In this document: positions 18,273 to 27,637 of the stretch, in pieces | Position numbering within the stretch: the stretch's first letter is position 1 | Layout: every line of letters begins with the position of its first letter | Source: JARYLZ01 sp964388275 | Lineage (GTDB): Bacteria; Bacteroidota; Ignavibacteria; SZUA-365 | Direction of reading: 5' to 3' | Assembly (NCBI GenBank): GCA_964388275.1 | Contig: CAYLZD010000002.1 | Span: 62,001 to 126,000 of the forward strand | DNA: 64,000 nt | Made by a program: the position numbers and the translations under genes | The notes under the pieces: model-generated | The model's database searches: none | What the model was told of the DNA's origin: nothing | Seen by the model: only the letters and a program-made list of their open reading frames with translations

Positions 18273-19727
18273 TCAGCGAAGGGATTCGGGCCGGCCTTTC
18301 AGCGGCGATCCGAAAAACGCCTCGAGATCATCTATCACCTCCACATGTTTTCTCCAATTGAAGCCGCCACCCCGCATATACTCCCATTTATCTGCCTTCC
18401 ATATCACCAGCCTGTAACCGGATTGACGGAGACGCTCGAGTCGTCCTTCGTCCATAATGGCTTCCGACACTAACAGCCGGCCGTCCCCGCGCTTGTGCAT
18501 GCCGAGCGCCTCGTCCATGCGCCATTCCGGATTGTCGGTCGGAATCCAGAGCGCGCCGTACATCAGCACGGTCGGGACGTCCATGGGCGCGCGTCCGGCC
18601 GCCTCCCGCACGGAGAGTTTGAAGACGCGGTCCTGCGCGTCGGCCACGGTCCAACCCGGGCGAAGCGACAACTCGAATCTGCGGTCGCCGCTTTCGCCTC
18701 CCGCCGTTTCGATCCTGACGAAATGATAGGAGAGCAGTATTACGGATACAGCGATCCAGAATTTTTTCGGCAGCGCCGCATCCAGCATGAAGATCACGGA
18801 AGGCGCGGCGGGCAGCAGGTATTCGGGCTCGTCGGGAAGCATGATGAAAAGCAAGGTCCAGAGCGCGATAACCGTGACGTGAAACGCCGGCAGCGGCCGG
18901 CGCATCGACGAACGGCCGCGGTTGCGGAAAGCCCTCAGGAAAGCGGCGGCAACGGCAAGGCTTCCCGGGACGCCGAACAGGGCCGCAGCATTATAGAAGC
19001 CGATCACAGCGCGCGTGGCTGTGCCCAGATCCATAACCGCAAGGGACGGATTCAAGCCGACAGTCAAGAGAGCGGGCAAGAATGCGACCGCGCCCACAGT
19101 CGTGGCGACGGCGGCGTAGATCAGCAAATCTCTCGGCCGCCTCCCGTCGAGCAGAAGAAAAACGAGCACCGGAATGAGAAAAAGCCCGTTGCTGGGCCTG
19201 AAACCTACCGCGAGCCCGAGCAGGATCGATGAATACGCCCTGCGATTTTCAAGCAATAGAGCGTAAGCCCACAGAAGCAGAGCGAGTCCGGGAATGTAAT
19301 CCATGGTGGATGACGAATTCGTCACCACTATCGGAAGGAAAGCCAATGCAACAATCGTGACCGCCGCGTGCCGGAATCGACCGCGTCGGGCAAGCCGGAA
19401 CAAGGCGGATAGCAGGGCCAGACCGGCGAGGATGGACATCATATTCGACAACAGCCAACGGCCGGCGCGCACCGGCAGCACCTGCAGAAGTTCGTAAAGC
19501 GGAAACCCCGTGGACCTTGAGGCCGCATACGCGCCGTTTTCCCATATCGAGGCGGCCGCGCGGGCCACCAGCCAGGCGTCGGCGTCGCTGCCGTAGCCGA
19601 GCAGGACGAACGGCGACGCGACGCACGCCCAGAGAAACGCAATCAACGCCGCATTGCCGGAAGAAAGCCCTGCTCCGCGCGGGTTTCCGCCGCCGGTGTC
19701 CGTAAAATCGCCCGCGGCCCGGGTCAT
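18273..19727 (-). CDS. GT39/ArnT-like membrane glycosyltransferase
   Basis: A 484-residue polytopic protein with about ten hydrophobic segments. The first lumenal loop GYGSDADAWLVARAAASIWE carries the acidic D-x-D type motif characteristic of GT-C enzymes that use polyprenyl-phosphate sugars. The C-terminus is a soluble periplasmic domain (from about 380) with RLVIWKADKWEYMRGGG. The start at 19727 overlaps the reductase stop (ATGA) and removes an unlikely 33-residue extension. Likely function: transfer of a sugar from a lipid-linked donor to a periplasmic acceptor. Linkage to a polyprenyl reductase family gene immediately upstream is suggestive, since the two could share an isoprenoid substrate. 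Donor and acceptor are unknown. Confidence 0.75.
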   Translation of the reverse strand: MTRAAGDFTDTGGGNPRGAGLSSGNAALIAFLWACVASPFVLLGYGSDADAWLVARAAASIWENGAYAASRSTGFPLYELLQVLPVRAGRWLLSNMMSILAGLALLSALFRLARRGRFRHAAVTIVALAFLPIVVTNSSSTMDYIPGLALLLWAYALLLENRRAYSSILLGLAVGFRPSNGLFLIPVLVFLLLDGRRPRDLLIYAAVATTVGAVAFLPALLTVGLNPSLAVMDLGTATRAVIGFYNAAALFGVPGSLAVAAAFLRAFRNRGRSSMRRPLPAFHVTVIALWTLLFIMLPDEPEYLLPAAPSVIFMLDAALPKKFWIAVSVILLSYHFVRIETAGGESGDRRFELSLRPGWTVADAQDRVFKLSVREAAGRAPMDVPTVLMYGALWIPTDNPEWRMDEALGMHKRGDGRLLVSEAIMDEGRLERLRQSGYRLVIWKADKWEYMRGGGFNWRKHVEVIDDLEAFFGSPLKGRPESLR

Positions 19728-20917
19728 AGCCTCTCGTCGCGCCACGAATCCGGAAGACCGAACACACGCGCCATATCGAGCAGCAGGCGGGGATGCTTGA
19801 TAAGTGCGACACGAAAAACACCCCATATTGTCCTTTTATCCGGACGGAGTTCAAGGGCGCCGGCCGCGATTTCATTGAGTGTTTCGTCGGGGAAGCGCAT
19901 GACGATTTCCTTCATGCGGTGATACATGCGGTGCCGCGCGCCCGCCGCCTTTTCCCACGCCCTCGGATACTCGCCGAGGCGCCGCAGGTCGCCGCGGCGG
20001 AGCGCCTCGATTGCGGCGTTCGCGGCCATCGCTGCCCCTTTCATCCCGCTGGTGATGCCGCCGCCGGAAAGCGGGTTCACCTGATGCGCTGCGTCGCCGA
20101 CCAGTACGACATTCCCCTTCACTATCGTTTCGAGTGTCGGAGCGCAGGGCACACCGCCGGCCACGGTGGTCAGGACGCCTGCCCCGGGGAAATGCCGCCC
20201 GACAAAGGAGCGAAGGTAACTGATGGGGCTGCGCCGTCTTGCGGCCATGCCGCTGATGCCGATACCGACATTGGCCACGCGGTTCCCCTTGGGAAATATC
20301 CAAAGGTAACCCTGCGGCGCCGTGGCCGATCCGAAATGGAAGCTGCACGCGTCGTCCTCGACGCCGACGCCGGACAGGGTCATCTGAGCGCAGCACTCCA
20401 TGTCGTTCAGCCGCGTGGTCGTGTCAATCCCAGCCCAGCGTCCGAGCCGCGACTCCACGCCGTCCGCGCCAACGATGATGCGGGCCCGCGCCTCGCGGGG
20501 TTCGCCGTTCAGCGAGTATCGGACGCCCGTGAAACGCCCGCCTGACTCGAGCAGCCCCTGAACATAAGCCTTAGTGCGCAGCGCGGCGCCGGCTTCGACC
20601 GCCAGCCGGGCCAGATCGTAGTCGAAAATGCGTCTTTCGAGCACGTAGCCATGACCGCCCAGATCCGGCTCGACCGCGTTTCCGTCCGGCGCCACGAGAC
20701 GGAAACGCCTTATCGTGGATGCGATCCAGCGCGGATCCAAGGGCAGCAGAGATTCCAGGCTGCGGTCGCTGACCGCTTCGCCGCAGCGTACAGGAATTCC
20801 GACGTCCCTATCCTTTTCCAACAGCAGAACCGAAAAGCCCTCCGCCGCCGCTATGCGCGCGAATGTCGAGCCGGCGGGACCGGCGCCCGCGATGATGACG
20901 TCATAATTCTCGGTCAT
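19724..20917 (-). CDS. Geranylgeranyl reductase family FAD-dependent oxidoreductase
   Basis: A 397-residue flavoprotein. The N-terminal Rossmann motif is VIIAGAGPAGSTFARIAA (about 7-24), followed by LLEKDRDVGIPVRCGEAVS, the IIVGADGVESRLGR block and GDAAHQVNPLSGGGI (FAD ribityl binding). It belongs to the family that reduces isoprenoid double bonds (geranylgeranyl chains of chlorophyll or archaeal lipids, menaquinone side chain by MenJ). The start at 20917 overlaps the ferredoxin stop by 17 bases; the longer frame upstream lies inside that gene. The ferredoxin directly upstream is a plausible electron donor. The likely substrate here is menaquinone or polyprenyl phosphate, by inference. Confidence 0.87.
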   Translation of the reverse strand: MTENYDVIIAGAGPAGSTFARIAAAEGFSVLLLEKDRDVGIPVRCGEAVSDRSLESLLPLDPRWIASTIRRFRLVAPDGNAVEPDLGGHGYVLERRIFDYDLARLAVEAGAALRTKAYVQGLLESGGRFTGVRYSLNGEPREARARIIVGADGVESRLGRWAGIDTTTRLNDMECCAQMTLSGVGVEDDACSFHFGSATAPQGYLWIFPKGNRVANVGIGISGMAARRRSPISYLRSFVGRHFPGAGVLTTVAGGVPCAPTLETIVKGNVVLVGDAAHQVNPLSGGGITSGMKGAAMAANAAIEALRRGDLRRLGEYPRAWEKAAGARHRMYHRMKEIVMRFPDETLNEIAAGALELRPDKRTIWGVFRVALIKHPRLLLDMARVFGLPDSWRDERL

Positions 20918-21116
20918 CGGTCTCGTTCCCGCCGCCGGGTTTGTGGAAAAGCAGAGCTTCGAACGGGCACGCCCAGACGCATTTGGCGCAGTTGGTGCAT
21001 CGCGCCTCGATGATATCGAGCCGGGCTTCCCGCAACTCAATGGCATCTTCCGGGCATACGCCTACACAGCAGCCGCAGAAATCACAGGAATCGTGCAGGA
21101 TTTCGATCAGCAACAT
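20901..21116 (-). CDS. 2[4Fe-4S] ferredoxin
   Basis: A 71-residue ferredoxin with two complete cluster motifs, C-x2-C-x2-C-x3-C-P: CDFCGCCVGVCP (Cys 11, 14, 17, 21) and CTNCAKCVWACP. The frame is open to 21185 with a TTG, but the ATG at 21116 is preferred: it starts just before the first motif and lies after a terminator-like hairpin at 21155-21175. It overlaps the geranylgeranyl reductase gene by 17 bases, so the two proteins are probably made in fixed ratio and work together, the ferredoxin feeding electrons to the flavoprotein. Low-potential electron carrier in the cytoplasm. Confidence 0.9.
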   Translation of the reverse strand: MLLIEILHDSCDFCGCCVGVCPEDAIELREARLDIIEARCTNCAKCVWACPFEALLFHKPGGGNETDDREL

Positions 21117-21154
21117 GACCGGCTGGAATAACTGATGTATCGAACATTCCGAAA

Positions 21155-21175
21155 CGGGCGCCGAGAAGGCGCCCG
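21155..21175 (-). terminator. Hairpin after the T9SS cargo gene
   Basis: CGGGCGCC (21155-21162) and GGCGCCCG (21168-21175) form a perfect 8-base stem with a 5-base loop, 24 bases after the stop of the T9SS cargo gene. On the minus strand it is followed only by TTTC, so intrinsic termination is possible but weak. It separates the cargo gene from the ferredoxin operon. Confidence 0.5.
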
Positions 21176-21198
21176 CATCGGTCAATCCGCTGTGTCCA

Positions 21199-22347
21199 TC
21201 ATCTCGTGACGGCTATCCTGACAGAGCGTCGATACGCCTGCGGCGACGTTTCCGATGACGCCTCGAGGGTCGCGATGTACGTGCCGGCCGGCAATCCGCG
21301 CGACGACCAGGACGCTGTGTAATTGCCTGCGTCCTGCGTGTAGTCCGCCAGGACGGCCACTTCCTGACCGAGCGTGTTCGTGATGACAAGACGCACGCGT
21401 CCGCGCTCCGGGACGGAATAGCGCAGCATGGCCGTGCCGGACTGTGCGAGCGGATTCGGATAGGCGGGGTCCAGGGAATAGCCGGACACGGAACTGCGAT
21501 ATTCCGCCGTGATTGTTCCCGACCACGAGTACCGACCGTCGAAATCGACCTGCTTGAGCCGGTATTCATAGACTCCGTCGCGTTCTATGCTGCCATCCAG
21601 AAACATGTAGTGGACTTGGTCGCGCGAATCCCCGCGCCCGGCCACGAAACCGATCTCCCGCCAGGCCTCGTCGCTTTCATCCTCCGCCGGCCTGCGCATC
21701 ACGTGAAAGCCGTGATTGCCGGTTTCCGACGCCGTGGTCCAGCTCAGCGCCACGACGTTGCCCTGTTGAGCGGCGTTGAAGGCGGCGAATTCCACGGGCC
21801 AGGGAGTATTTATTAGATCGTTGGCCGGACTGAAGACCTGGTTATCGAAAGAGGTATTGATCCAGTAACCCGAGAAGGCCGGCGCGACGACGTTACCGTA
21901 TATCATGAAGGAGGTAGTGCCGGGTCCTGTGGTCTTCGGAATGAATTTGAACGTGCAGAGGCGCACCCTGAAATTCTCGGGAAAGGGAATGTTCTGGAAG
22001 GTGGGATGCGATTCGCCATACTGGCAGAGATCGGGATATACCTGGTTTGTGTCAAGGAACGGTTCCGAGTCCGACTGGAAGCCCGACGCCGCGAAGCGGT
22101 GGTTCATGATGCTGTTTGCCAGAACCCTGAAAGTCGTCGGATCGTAAGCGAGGGCGACATATATCGCTTCCATGCGGAACGACACCCCGGTCGGTGTGAA
22201 AAATTCCGCTTTCACTACCACGCTGTCCTTGCTCGCCGAAACTAGCAGGATCTCGCACCCGGCGGAACCTTGCGCCTCGGCCCTCGGCGGAGCGGAGATT
22301 AATGCGGCAAATGCGACGAATAAAACGGCAGAAACAAGATTTTTCAT
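21199..22347 (-). CDS. Secreted protein with type IX secretion C-terminal sorting domain
   Basis: A 382-residue exported protein. The start at 22347 (MKNLVSAVLF) has a GAGG Shine-Dalgarno four bases upstream and gives a clean signal peptide (cleavage near RAEAQ). Residues about 30-175 form a beta-sandwich-like region (VVVKAEFFTPTGVSFRMEAIYVALAYDPTTFRVL), which looks somewhat cohesin-like. The middle part (FAAFNAAQQGNVVALSWTTASETGNHGFHVMRR) is the module often found before T9SS tails. The final ~80 residues are the sorting domain: YPNP, ATMLRYSVPE-like strand, GQEVAVLADY and LPAGTYIATLEA. It would cross the outer membrane by T9SS and be released or surface-anchored. Ligand or activity unknown. 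Confidence 0.85.
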   Translation of the reverse strand: MKNLVSAVLFVAFAALISAPPRAEAQGSAGCEILLVSASKDSVVVKAEFFTPTGVSFRMEAIYVALAYDPTTFRVLANSIMNHRFAASGFQSDSEPFLDTNQVYPDLCQYGESHPTFQNIPFPENFRVRLCTFKFIPKTTGPGTTSFMIYGNVVAPAFSGYWINTSFDNQVFSPANDLINTPWPVEFAAFNAAQQGNVVALSWTTASETGNHGFHVMRRPAEDESDEAWREIGFVAGRGDSRDQVHYMFLDGSIERDGVYEYRLKQVDFDGRYSWSGTITAEYRSSVSGYSLDPAYPNPLAQSGTAMLRYSVPERGRVRLVITNTLGQEVAVLADYTQDAGNYTASWSSRGLPAGTYIATLEASSETSPQAYRRSVRIAVTR

Positions 22348-22554
22348 ATGTCCTCGAGGGCCTGGTGGATGATACGCTCCAAGAGCCAATAATAATGAAA
22401 TGGTGTGAAACGACACAAACGGCGAGTCGGATCAAATGCCATAACAACCGGCGCCGAATCCCATCGCATCGAGATGAGCACGGCATCGCCATGTCCCCGC
22501 ATTGTCACGTTCCGACGTCTTCACGTTGCTACGTTAATGCGACATCGTTCTCGA

Positions 22555-25254
22555 TCACTCCATTTCCTGCATCACTCTCATAGGCAGCGCGAGCTTCCGC
22601 TTCCTGAGTTCGGCCGCGTATTTCTCGACAGCTGCTTCGGCTTCGGCCTTGTCCTTGAACATGCCGGTGCGGACCGCGTACACCTGCTGCCCGGTTTCCA
22701 GTTCCGCCGCTTCCCTCACGAACAGCGGGCAGCCGAGGAGGGGTTTCAGCGTGTCCATGAGAGTCTGCGCATTCTTGAGATAAGTGAATGCCCCGAAGCT
22801 GATGCTGAAGAGCCGGCAATCGGCCGCACCGCGTGGAGCGTAACGCCCGAGCATGTCGGCGGCCTTGCGCGCCGCCGTTGAAAGCGCCCGGGAGGCATCC
22901 TCCGCTTCCGTGGCCGTCGAGAGGCAATCCGTGCTCAAGACGAAGCGTCTCGAGCCCGTGGTATCGCTTTCTTCGCGGAGAGTTATCCTGTCCGCCGAAT
23001 ATTTCTCCGGATCCGCGAACTCGCCAAGTATCGCCCTGACGAAAACCGCCTCGGCGCTGTCGCGGAACGAGTGCTCGGCCCGGAAACAATCGCAGGCGCG
23101 TGGCGACGAGCCGGCGGGGACTTCCTCCCGCCTGATCAGGTCCGTCTCCAGCGGCCGGGCCACGCTCGTTGGATCGCCCACCACGGGTGTGATGTAAATC
23201 TCGATGCGCCTGCCCTGAGGATCATTGCACCAGAGGGACGCCTGCCTCGCCTTCTTGCGGCAGGGATTCTCGACTAATGGCGATTCCGCCTTGATAGGTC
23301 CGCGCCAGGCATTCGGATCGTAAATCCCCATGCCTTCAAAATCGAAGACTATCCGGTTATCCGTCTTGAAGCGCCTGTAATCCTCGGAACGCTCCGACAT
23401 GTCGCGGTCGATAGTCTTCATCGTGAAGTAGGAGCGGAGCATGGAAAGGATCACGTTTCCGCGCTGCCCGCTTTCCTTGAGACTCACGGCGCGGCTTCCG
23501 TCGGCGGCCGGCAACTGCCTGGCCCACATGTCCGTGCCCGACGAGATGCGGACATTCCGCATCGCGACGTCCTCATCAGTGTACGCGCCCGGCCTCAGGC
23601 CGCAGGCGTCGGTATAGCCGATTATCGAAATCATCAGCGTGATGTTTTTCTCGGCGCACTTGTCCACTCTGCGGACGACGCTCTCTATCTTTTCGTATAC
23701 GTTCTTTTCGAAAAACTCGTCGATTTTCCGTGTCGCGCAGAGGTAATCATAATCGCCGCGGTCTATGAATTTCGCGCGTTTGAGAGCGCCCGTCGAATAT
23801 CTTTGATTGAACTCCTGGTAATTGCGCGAAGTGTTCGGCCACCAGTATCCGGTGATGAAATACGGGATGCCGCTGGCGTCGCTCAACAGTATCGATTCCA
23901 CGGTGCGCGGATTGCAGTCGCAGTCGACAGGAACGACCTGCAGGGTGTCTCCGAATCTGGCCGTCGCGGTCACCGGCTTGCAGTCGACGGTGACACACTC
24001 GTCGGAGCCGGAGATGCGCGAGAAGGTCACGCTTTGACCCACTTCCACACGGATCTTGTCGCCGGAGAGTACGCTGGACACCTTGCCGTCGCTTTCAGCC
24101 TGCAATCTTTCGCCCTGCATGCGGCGGCCTTCCACGCGCACATCCGCTGTCGGAACATTGCCCTTTTCATAGCATGTGACCACGGGCATCATCCAGACCC
24201 TCGGCGCCGGCAGCCGGCACGCGTAAATGTCGTACCCCCCGTAACCGCCAGGCGCGTTGGAGGACCAGAAAATGAAGCGCCCGTATTCGGTCAGGACAAT
24301 ACGCGGGAAAATCTCGTCGTAACGGCCGTTGATCGAGTAGTTCTCCTGCGCGGTGAAGTTGTTCAGGTTGACCGGCAGGATTTTTCCGCCTTCCGCAAGC
24401 GCCTGCGCGAGAGGTCCAGCCAGATACAGGTCGAAACCTGTCGTGGATTCCGAAGCGGAGGCGTAATTCCATTTGGAGGCGAAATACAAATTGCCGGACT
24501 CGTCTATGCATGGGCTCATGTCGTCGACCGGCGTGGAAATCCCCTTCAGAAGACGCGGCGCCGACCACGCGCCTCCGGAGCGTAGCGAATACCAGATATT
24601 GACGCTTTTATCTTCCGGATTCTCGGGATTGGGTCGGTCGGATGCGAAGAGAAGCGTATCTCCGCTTGGCGAAAGAGCAGGCTGCGAAGTCCATGACGCC
24701 GGAGCATTCACCGTCTGCAAAGGAATCGGATCCGAAAAATCGTCGCCCTCGCCGCGGCGTGCAGAATAAAGAAACAGATTGTAACCGGAACCGGAGGGAC
24801 GCAGAGCGCCCGCGGCGTCGGTCGTCTGTTCCGCGGCCAGAACCATGTTTCCGCGATGGATCACCGCGGCGCCCCTCGTCCAATCGTCGAAATAAGCGCT
24901 GATGGACGATACGCGTTGAGCGACGGACCAGCCGTCGCAAAGGTCGCGGGTGTTGAACACGCCCGAGCGGCGGGACAAGAAGATTTCATTCGGAAGAGAT
25001 GTGCGCTTTCTGCCCGGTGTTTCGCGGGAGGACGTGAACCAGAGCGTGAAGCCGTTCCCGGTCCGCTCGATAAACGGAGCGAATTCATCGGCGCTCGTGT
25101 TGACGCCGTCTCCCAGCAAACCGTTGCCCGGCGGACAGCATGCGCGCCGCGGGGATTCGCGGACGACGTCCGTGGACGAGCAGCCGACGAGCATTGCGCC
25201 CGCCGCCAGCAGCATAACAGGCGCGAACAACGCGAAGAAACGGTTCTTGTTCAT
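22555..25254 (-). CDS. PD40-propeller / OmpA-like / SPOR lipoprotein
   Basis: An 899-residue lipoprotein (lipobox LVGC, Cys25). Residues about 50-375 contain PD40/WD40-like beta-propeller units (QPALSPSGDTLLFASDRPNPE, DDMSPCIDESGNLYFASKWN, YGRFIFWSSNAPGGYGGYDIYAC). About 390-460 look like a carboxypeptidase-regulatory or Ig-like strand region. About 540-720 include ISIIGYTDACG and RNVRISSGTDMWARQL, resembling a divergent OmpA peptidoglycan-binding domain. The C-terminus carries two SPOR-like units (CRLFSISFGAFTYLKN, VYAVRTGMFKDKAEAEAAVEKY), which bind denuded peptidoglycan. PorE of the type IX system has a related propeller plus OmpA layout, but this is not an orthologue claim. Many paired Cys occur (ACCPP, DCDC, CDCF). 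First of a family of three linked lipoproteins, though last in transcription order. Confidence 0.75.
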   Translation of the reverse strand: MNKNRFFALFAPVMLLAAGAMLVGCSSTDVVRESPRRACCPPGNGLLGDGVNTSADEFAPFIERTGNGFTLWFTSSRETPGRKRTSLPNEIFLSRRSGVFNTRDLCDGWSVAQRVSSISAYFDDWTRGAAVIHRGNMVLAAEQTTDAAGALRPSGSGYNLFLYSARRGEGDDFSDPIPLQTVNAPASWTSQPALSPSGDTLLFASDRPNPENPEDKSVNIWYSLRSGGAWSAPRLLKGISTPVDDMSPCIDESGNLYFASKWNYASASESTTGFDLYLAGPLAQALAEGGKILPVNLNNFTAQENYSINGRYDEIFPRIVLTEYGRFIFWSSNAPGGYGGYDIYACRLPAPRVWMMPVVTCYEKGNVPTADVRVEGRRMQGERLQAESDGKVSSVLSGDKIRVEVGQSVTFSRISGSDECVTVDCKPVTATARFGDTLQVVPVDCDCNPRTVESILLSDASGIPYFITGYWWPNTSRNYQEFNQRYSTGALKRAKFIDRGDYDYLCATRKIDEFFEKNVYEKIESVVRRVDKCAEKNITLMISIIGYTDACGLRPGAYTDEDVAMRNVRISSGTDMWARQLPAADGSRAVSLKESGQRGNVILSMLRSYFTMKTIDRDMSERSEDYRRFKTDNRIVFDFEGMGIYDPNAWRGPIKAESPLVENPCRKKARQASLWCNDPQGRRIEIYITPVVGDPTSVARPLETDLIRREEVPAGSSPRACDCFRAEHSFRDSAEAVFVRAILGEFADPEKYSADRITLREESDTTGSRRFVLSTDCLSTATEAEDASRALSTAARKAADMLGRYAPRGAADCRLFSISFGAFTYLKNAQTLMDTLKPLLGCPLFVREAAELETGQQVYAVRTGMFKDKAEAEAAVEKYAAELRKRKLALPMRVMQEME

Positions 25255-25321
25255 GCGGATTCTCCGGTGATGTGCATTTCGTTTTGTCATGGTCTCTTCG
25301 AAACGGCTTTGCGCGGATTCA

Positions 25322-27571
25322 TCAGTAAAGAACAACCGGATAGATCAGTTCATACTCGATACCCGACTGATCGTTGAAGCTGTTCGGTTCGTTGCCGATG
25401 AAAATTTTCCTGATATAGAGAAGCGCTATTCCACAGGGGATGATGTGGCCGGATGTCCCGCTGGTCCACTGCTGGTCCGAAGCGATAATGTAAACATCCC
25501 CCGGCTGGGGCCGGACGGACGACGGTCCCGGAGGCAGCGTCCAAGGCAGCGACGGCTGTAAAAACAAAGCAGGATCGGTGTTCAGAGCCGTTTGAAGTTC
25601 GTCGAGTATGGTCCTGACATTCGCGAAATCGCGTTCCAGGTAATTGGTGCGGAAACGTATCAGGTTGCGGAAAGGGGTGAATGGCGTCCTGAAAAGCATC
25701 GGCGTTTGCGGAGGTGTGCGGGTGTATGATGTGTCCGCGACCTCCACGAAGAAGTCGTGCGCGTCCGGAGGATACGGGAACATCTTGGTCTGCGGATTTA
25801 TCATATTGAACAGACGCCCGATGTCGTATGAGCCGTCGATGTTGAGGCAGCAGTCGATGTTGCAGACTTTCCTGACGGGCGGATCCGGAAGTTTCGGTGT
25901 GTTCTGTCCGTAGGCGTACAGAGTGATTACATTGCTGACGCGAATGAGCGTGCCGATCACAACGCGCACGTCGATGTATTGCACGCAGTTCCCGCATGAA
26001 GAGTTAGACAGCCGTATCCGCAGATTGAACGTGCTGTCCGCCGGGCCGCCCGTCCTCGGTCTCAACCCTGTGGCGAAGAGCTCCTCGAACTCGCTCACTG
26101 TGGGCGCCGTGAACTGCACGACAAGATTCGTCTGCGTGCGGCGGTACAGCTGTACGCTCGAAGTCGGCGTGATGCTCAGGAAGCGGCTGTTCACCCTCCG
26201 CGGGTCAGGATCTTCCACCGTAATGGACACATTGGCGGGCGAGGAGCAGCAGGCGGTGTCGGGCAGGAGAAGCAGGATTTCCTGTTGCGCCAGCGTCTTG
26301 GTTCCGCCGCAGGCGCTGTTGGGCGAAAACGCCACCGTGCCGAAATTGACGGCTATCGGTCTGGAGGAGTTGAATTCCTGCTGTGTCGGACGAAGGACCA
26401 AGGGACACATGGTGTGACACCCGAATCCCACGAGCTCCACGCGCTGGCGGCACGGAGTCCCGTCGGCCAGCCGGAAATGAATGTTGAATGTGTCCACTGC
26501 CGGCCCCGCCTGGTATGGACTCAACTGCGTGCTGATGCGCAGGTCCTCGCCCGCGCCTATTTGCGTTCCCGGAACCGGCTGGGTGATCGTCCAGGAACGG
26601 TACCAGTCATGCGAAATGATGCTGTCGACGATGATCGACCGGCAATTCGGCGGATTGCTGAAGATGATGCGCGGCGGATAAGAGCGGACTGAACCGACTT
26701 CCACGCTCTCGATTCCCGGTTCCATGCTGATCACCGTATCGCGCGGGCAGACGCAGGTAAAGGCCACGACGTCGGCGAGCAGCCGCACCGTCACGCGGGA
26801 AGGCGCGGGCGAACCGGGACATTGAACGAGAAAGATGAAAGATTCGTCATATTCGCCGATCTGCATGGTGGATACGGAGAACATAACGGTGAGGGCCTCA
26901 CCGTTGCGGACAGTCACGACGGGGCCGTTGACAAGCCGGTCGTCGACGCGCACTTCCCGTATGCGGAACGGCTGAGGAACGTCCGCCGGAATCGTCACCT
27001 GCAATTCGTCCCCCGGATTCGGGCAATCGACGGTGAACAGCGTGCGCACGAGAATGTATTCCGACACTCCCGGCGGATTCATGTGAATCAGGTCCGGATT
27101 CCCGGTTTCGTCGATGAAACGGTAAACCAGGGTCGTGTCGTTCGGGCAGCAAACCGGCCAGACACCTGCAAAGCGCAGCGTAACCTCCGCATCGCCGCAA
27201 AGCAGTATCACCGGAGGATTGGTCTGCTGCCTTTCCTGTTTGTAAGTGCCGATGACCTTGATGTTCACGCCCGCGGCAGGAAACACGCGCCTGAATACCG
27301 CGACGCCCTCGTCGTTCGTGTTCAAGCGTGCGAGTTCCACGTCGCCTTCGCCGGTGACTTCGTAAATGACGATTTCCGCGAGACGCGCAGGCCCTATCAC
27401 CGCCCCGGACACGGGATCGACTTCGCGGGCAATGACCGTCAGCGAGCGTTCCTGAGAACCCTTTGCGGGAACGACCTCGTCCTTGCACCCGACGGCCAGC
27501 ATGGCGAGAGTACATGCGAACAACAGCGCCGGAATAAAAGGGCGCGGGCGTATTTTCGGATAGATGCTCAT
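25322..27571 (-). CDS. Cysteine-rich Ig-like outer-membrane lipoprotein, unknown function
   Basis: A 749-residue lipoprotein (lipobox AVGC, Cys29). Residues about 40-120 look like a carboxypeptidase-regulatory/transthyretin-like beta sandwich (IVIYEVTGEGDVELARLNTNDEGVAVFRRVFPAAG). The middle 130-560 appear to be three or four Ig-like repeats, each with paired cysteines (PVCCPND, FTCVCPRD, CHTMC, TACCSS, CGNC). The C-terminal ~190 residues (starting near CNIDCCLNIDG) are a separate domain with no recognised family. The density of CC, CxC and CxxC motifs predicts several disulfides or metal sites outside the inner membrane. Middle gene of three, 66 bases from each neighbour. No enzyme motif found; a structural or adhesive role is only a guess. 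Confidence 0.7.
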   Translation of the reverse strand: MSIYPKIRPRPFIPALLFACTLAMLAVGCKDEVVPAKGSQERSLTVIAREVDPVSGAVIGPARLAEIVIYEVTGEGDVELARLNTNDEGVAVFRRVFPAAGVNIKVIGTYKQERQQTNPPVILLCGDAEVTLRFAGVWPVCCPNDTTLVYRFIDETGNPDLIHMNPPGVSEYILVRTLFTVDCPNPGDELQVTIPADVPQPFRIREVRVDDRLVNGPVVTVRNGEALTVMFSVSTMQIGEYDESFIFLVQCPGSPAPSRVTVRLLADVVAFTCVCPRDTVISMEPGIESVEVGSVRSYPPRIIFSNPPNCRSIIVDSIISHDWYRSWTITQPVPGTQIGAGEDLRISTQLSPYQAGPAVDTFNIHFRLADGTPCRQRVELVGFGCHTMCPLVLRPTQQEFNSSRPIAVNFGTVAFSPNSACGGTKTLAQQEILLLLPDTACCSSPANVSITVEDPDPRRVNSRFLSITPTSSVQLYRRTQTNLVVQFTAPTVSEFEELFATGLRPRTGGPADSTFNLRIRLSNSSCGNCVQYIDVRVVIGTLIRVSNVITLYAYGQNTPKLPDPPVRKVCNIDCCLNIDGSYDIGRLFNMINPQTKMFPYPPDAHDFFVEVADTSYTRTPPQTPMLFRTPFTPFRNLIRFRTNYLERDFANVRTILDELQTALNTDPALFLQPSLPWTLPPGPSSVRPQPGDVYIIASDQQWTSGTSGHIIPCGIALLYIRKIFIGNEPNSFNDQSGIEYELIYPVVLY

Positions 27572-27637
27572 AATCGTACCGGTATGGAATTGTGCTACAA
27601 CAGTTTTCCGTTGGAGAAATTCCGGCGAGCCGCCGGA

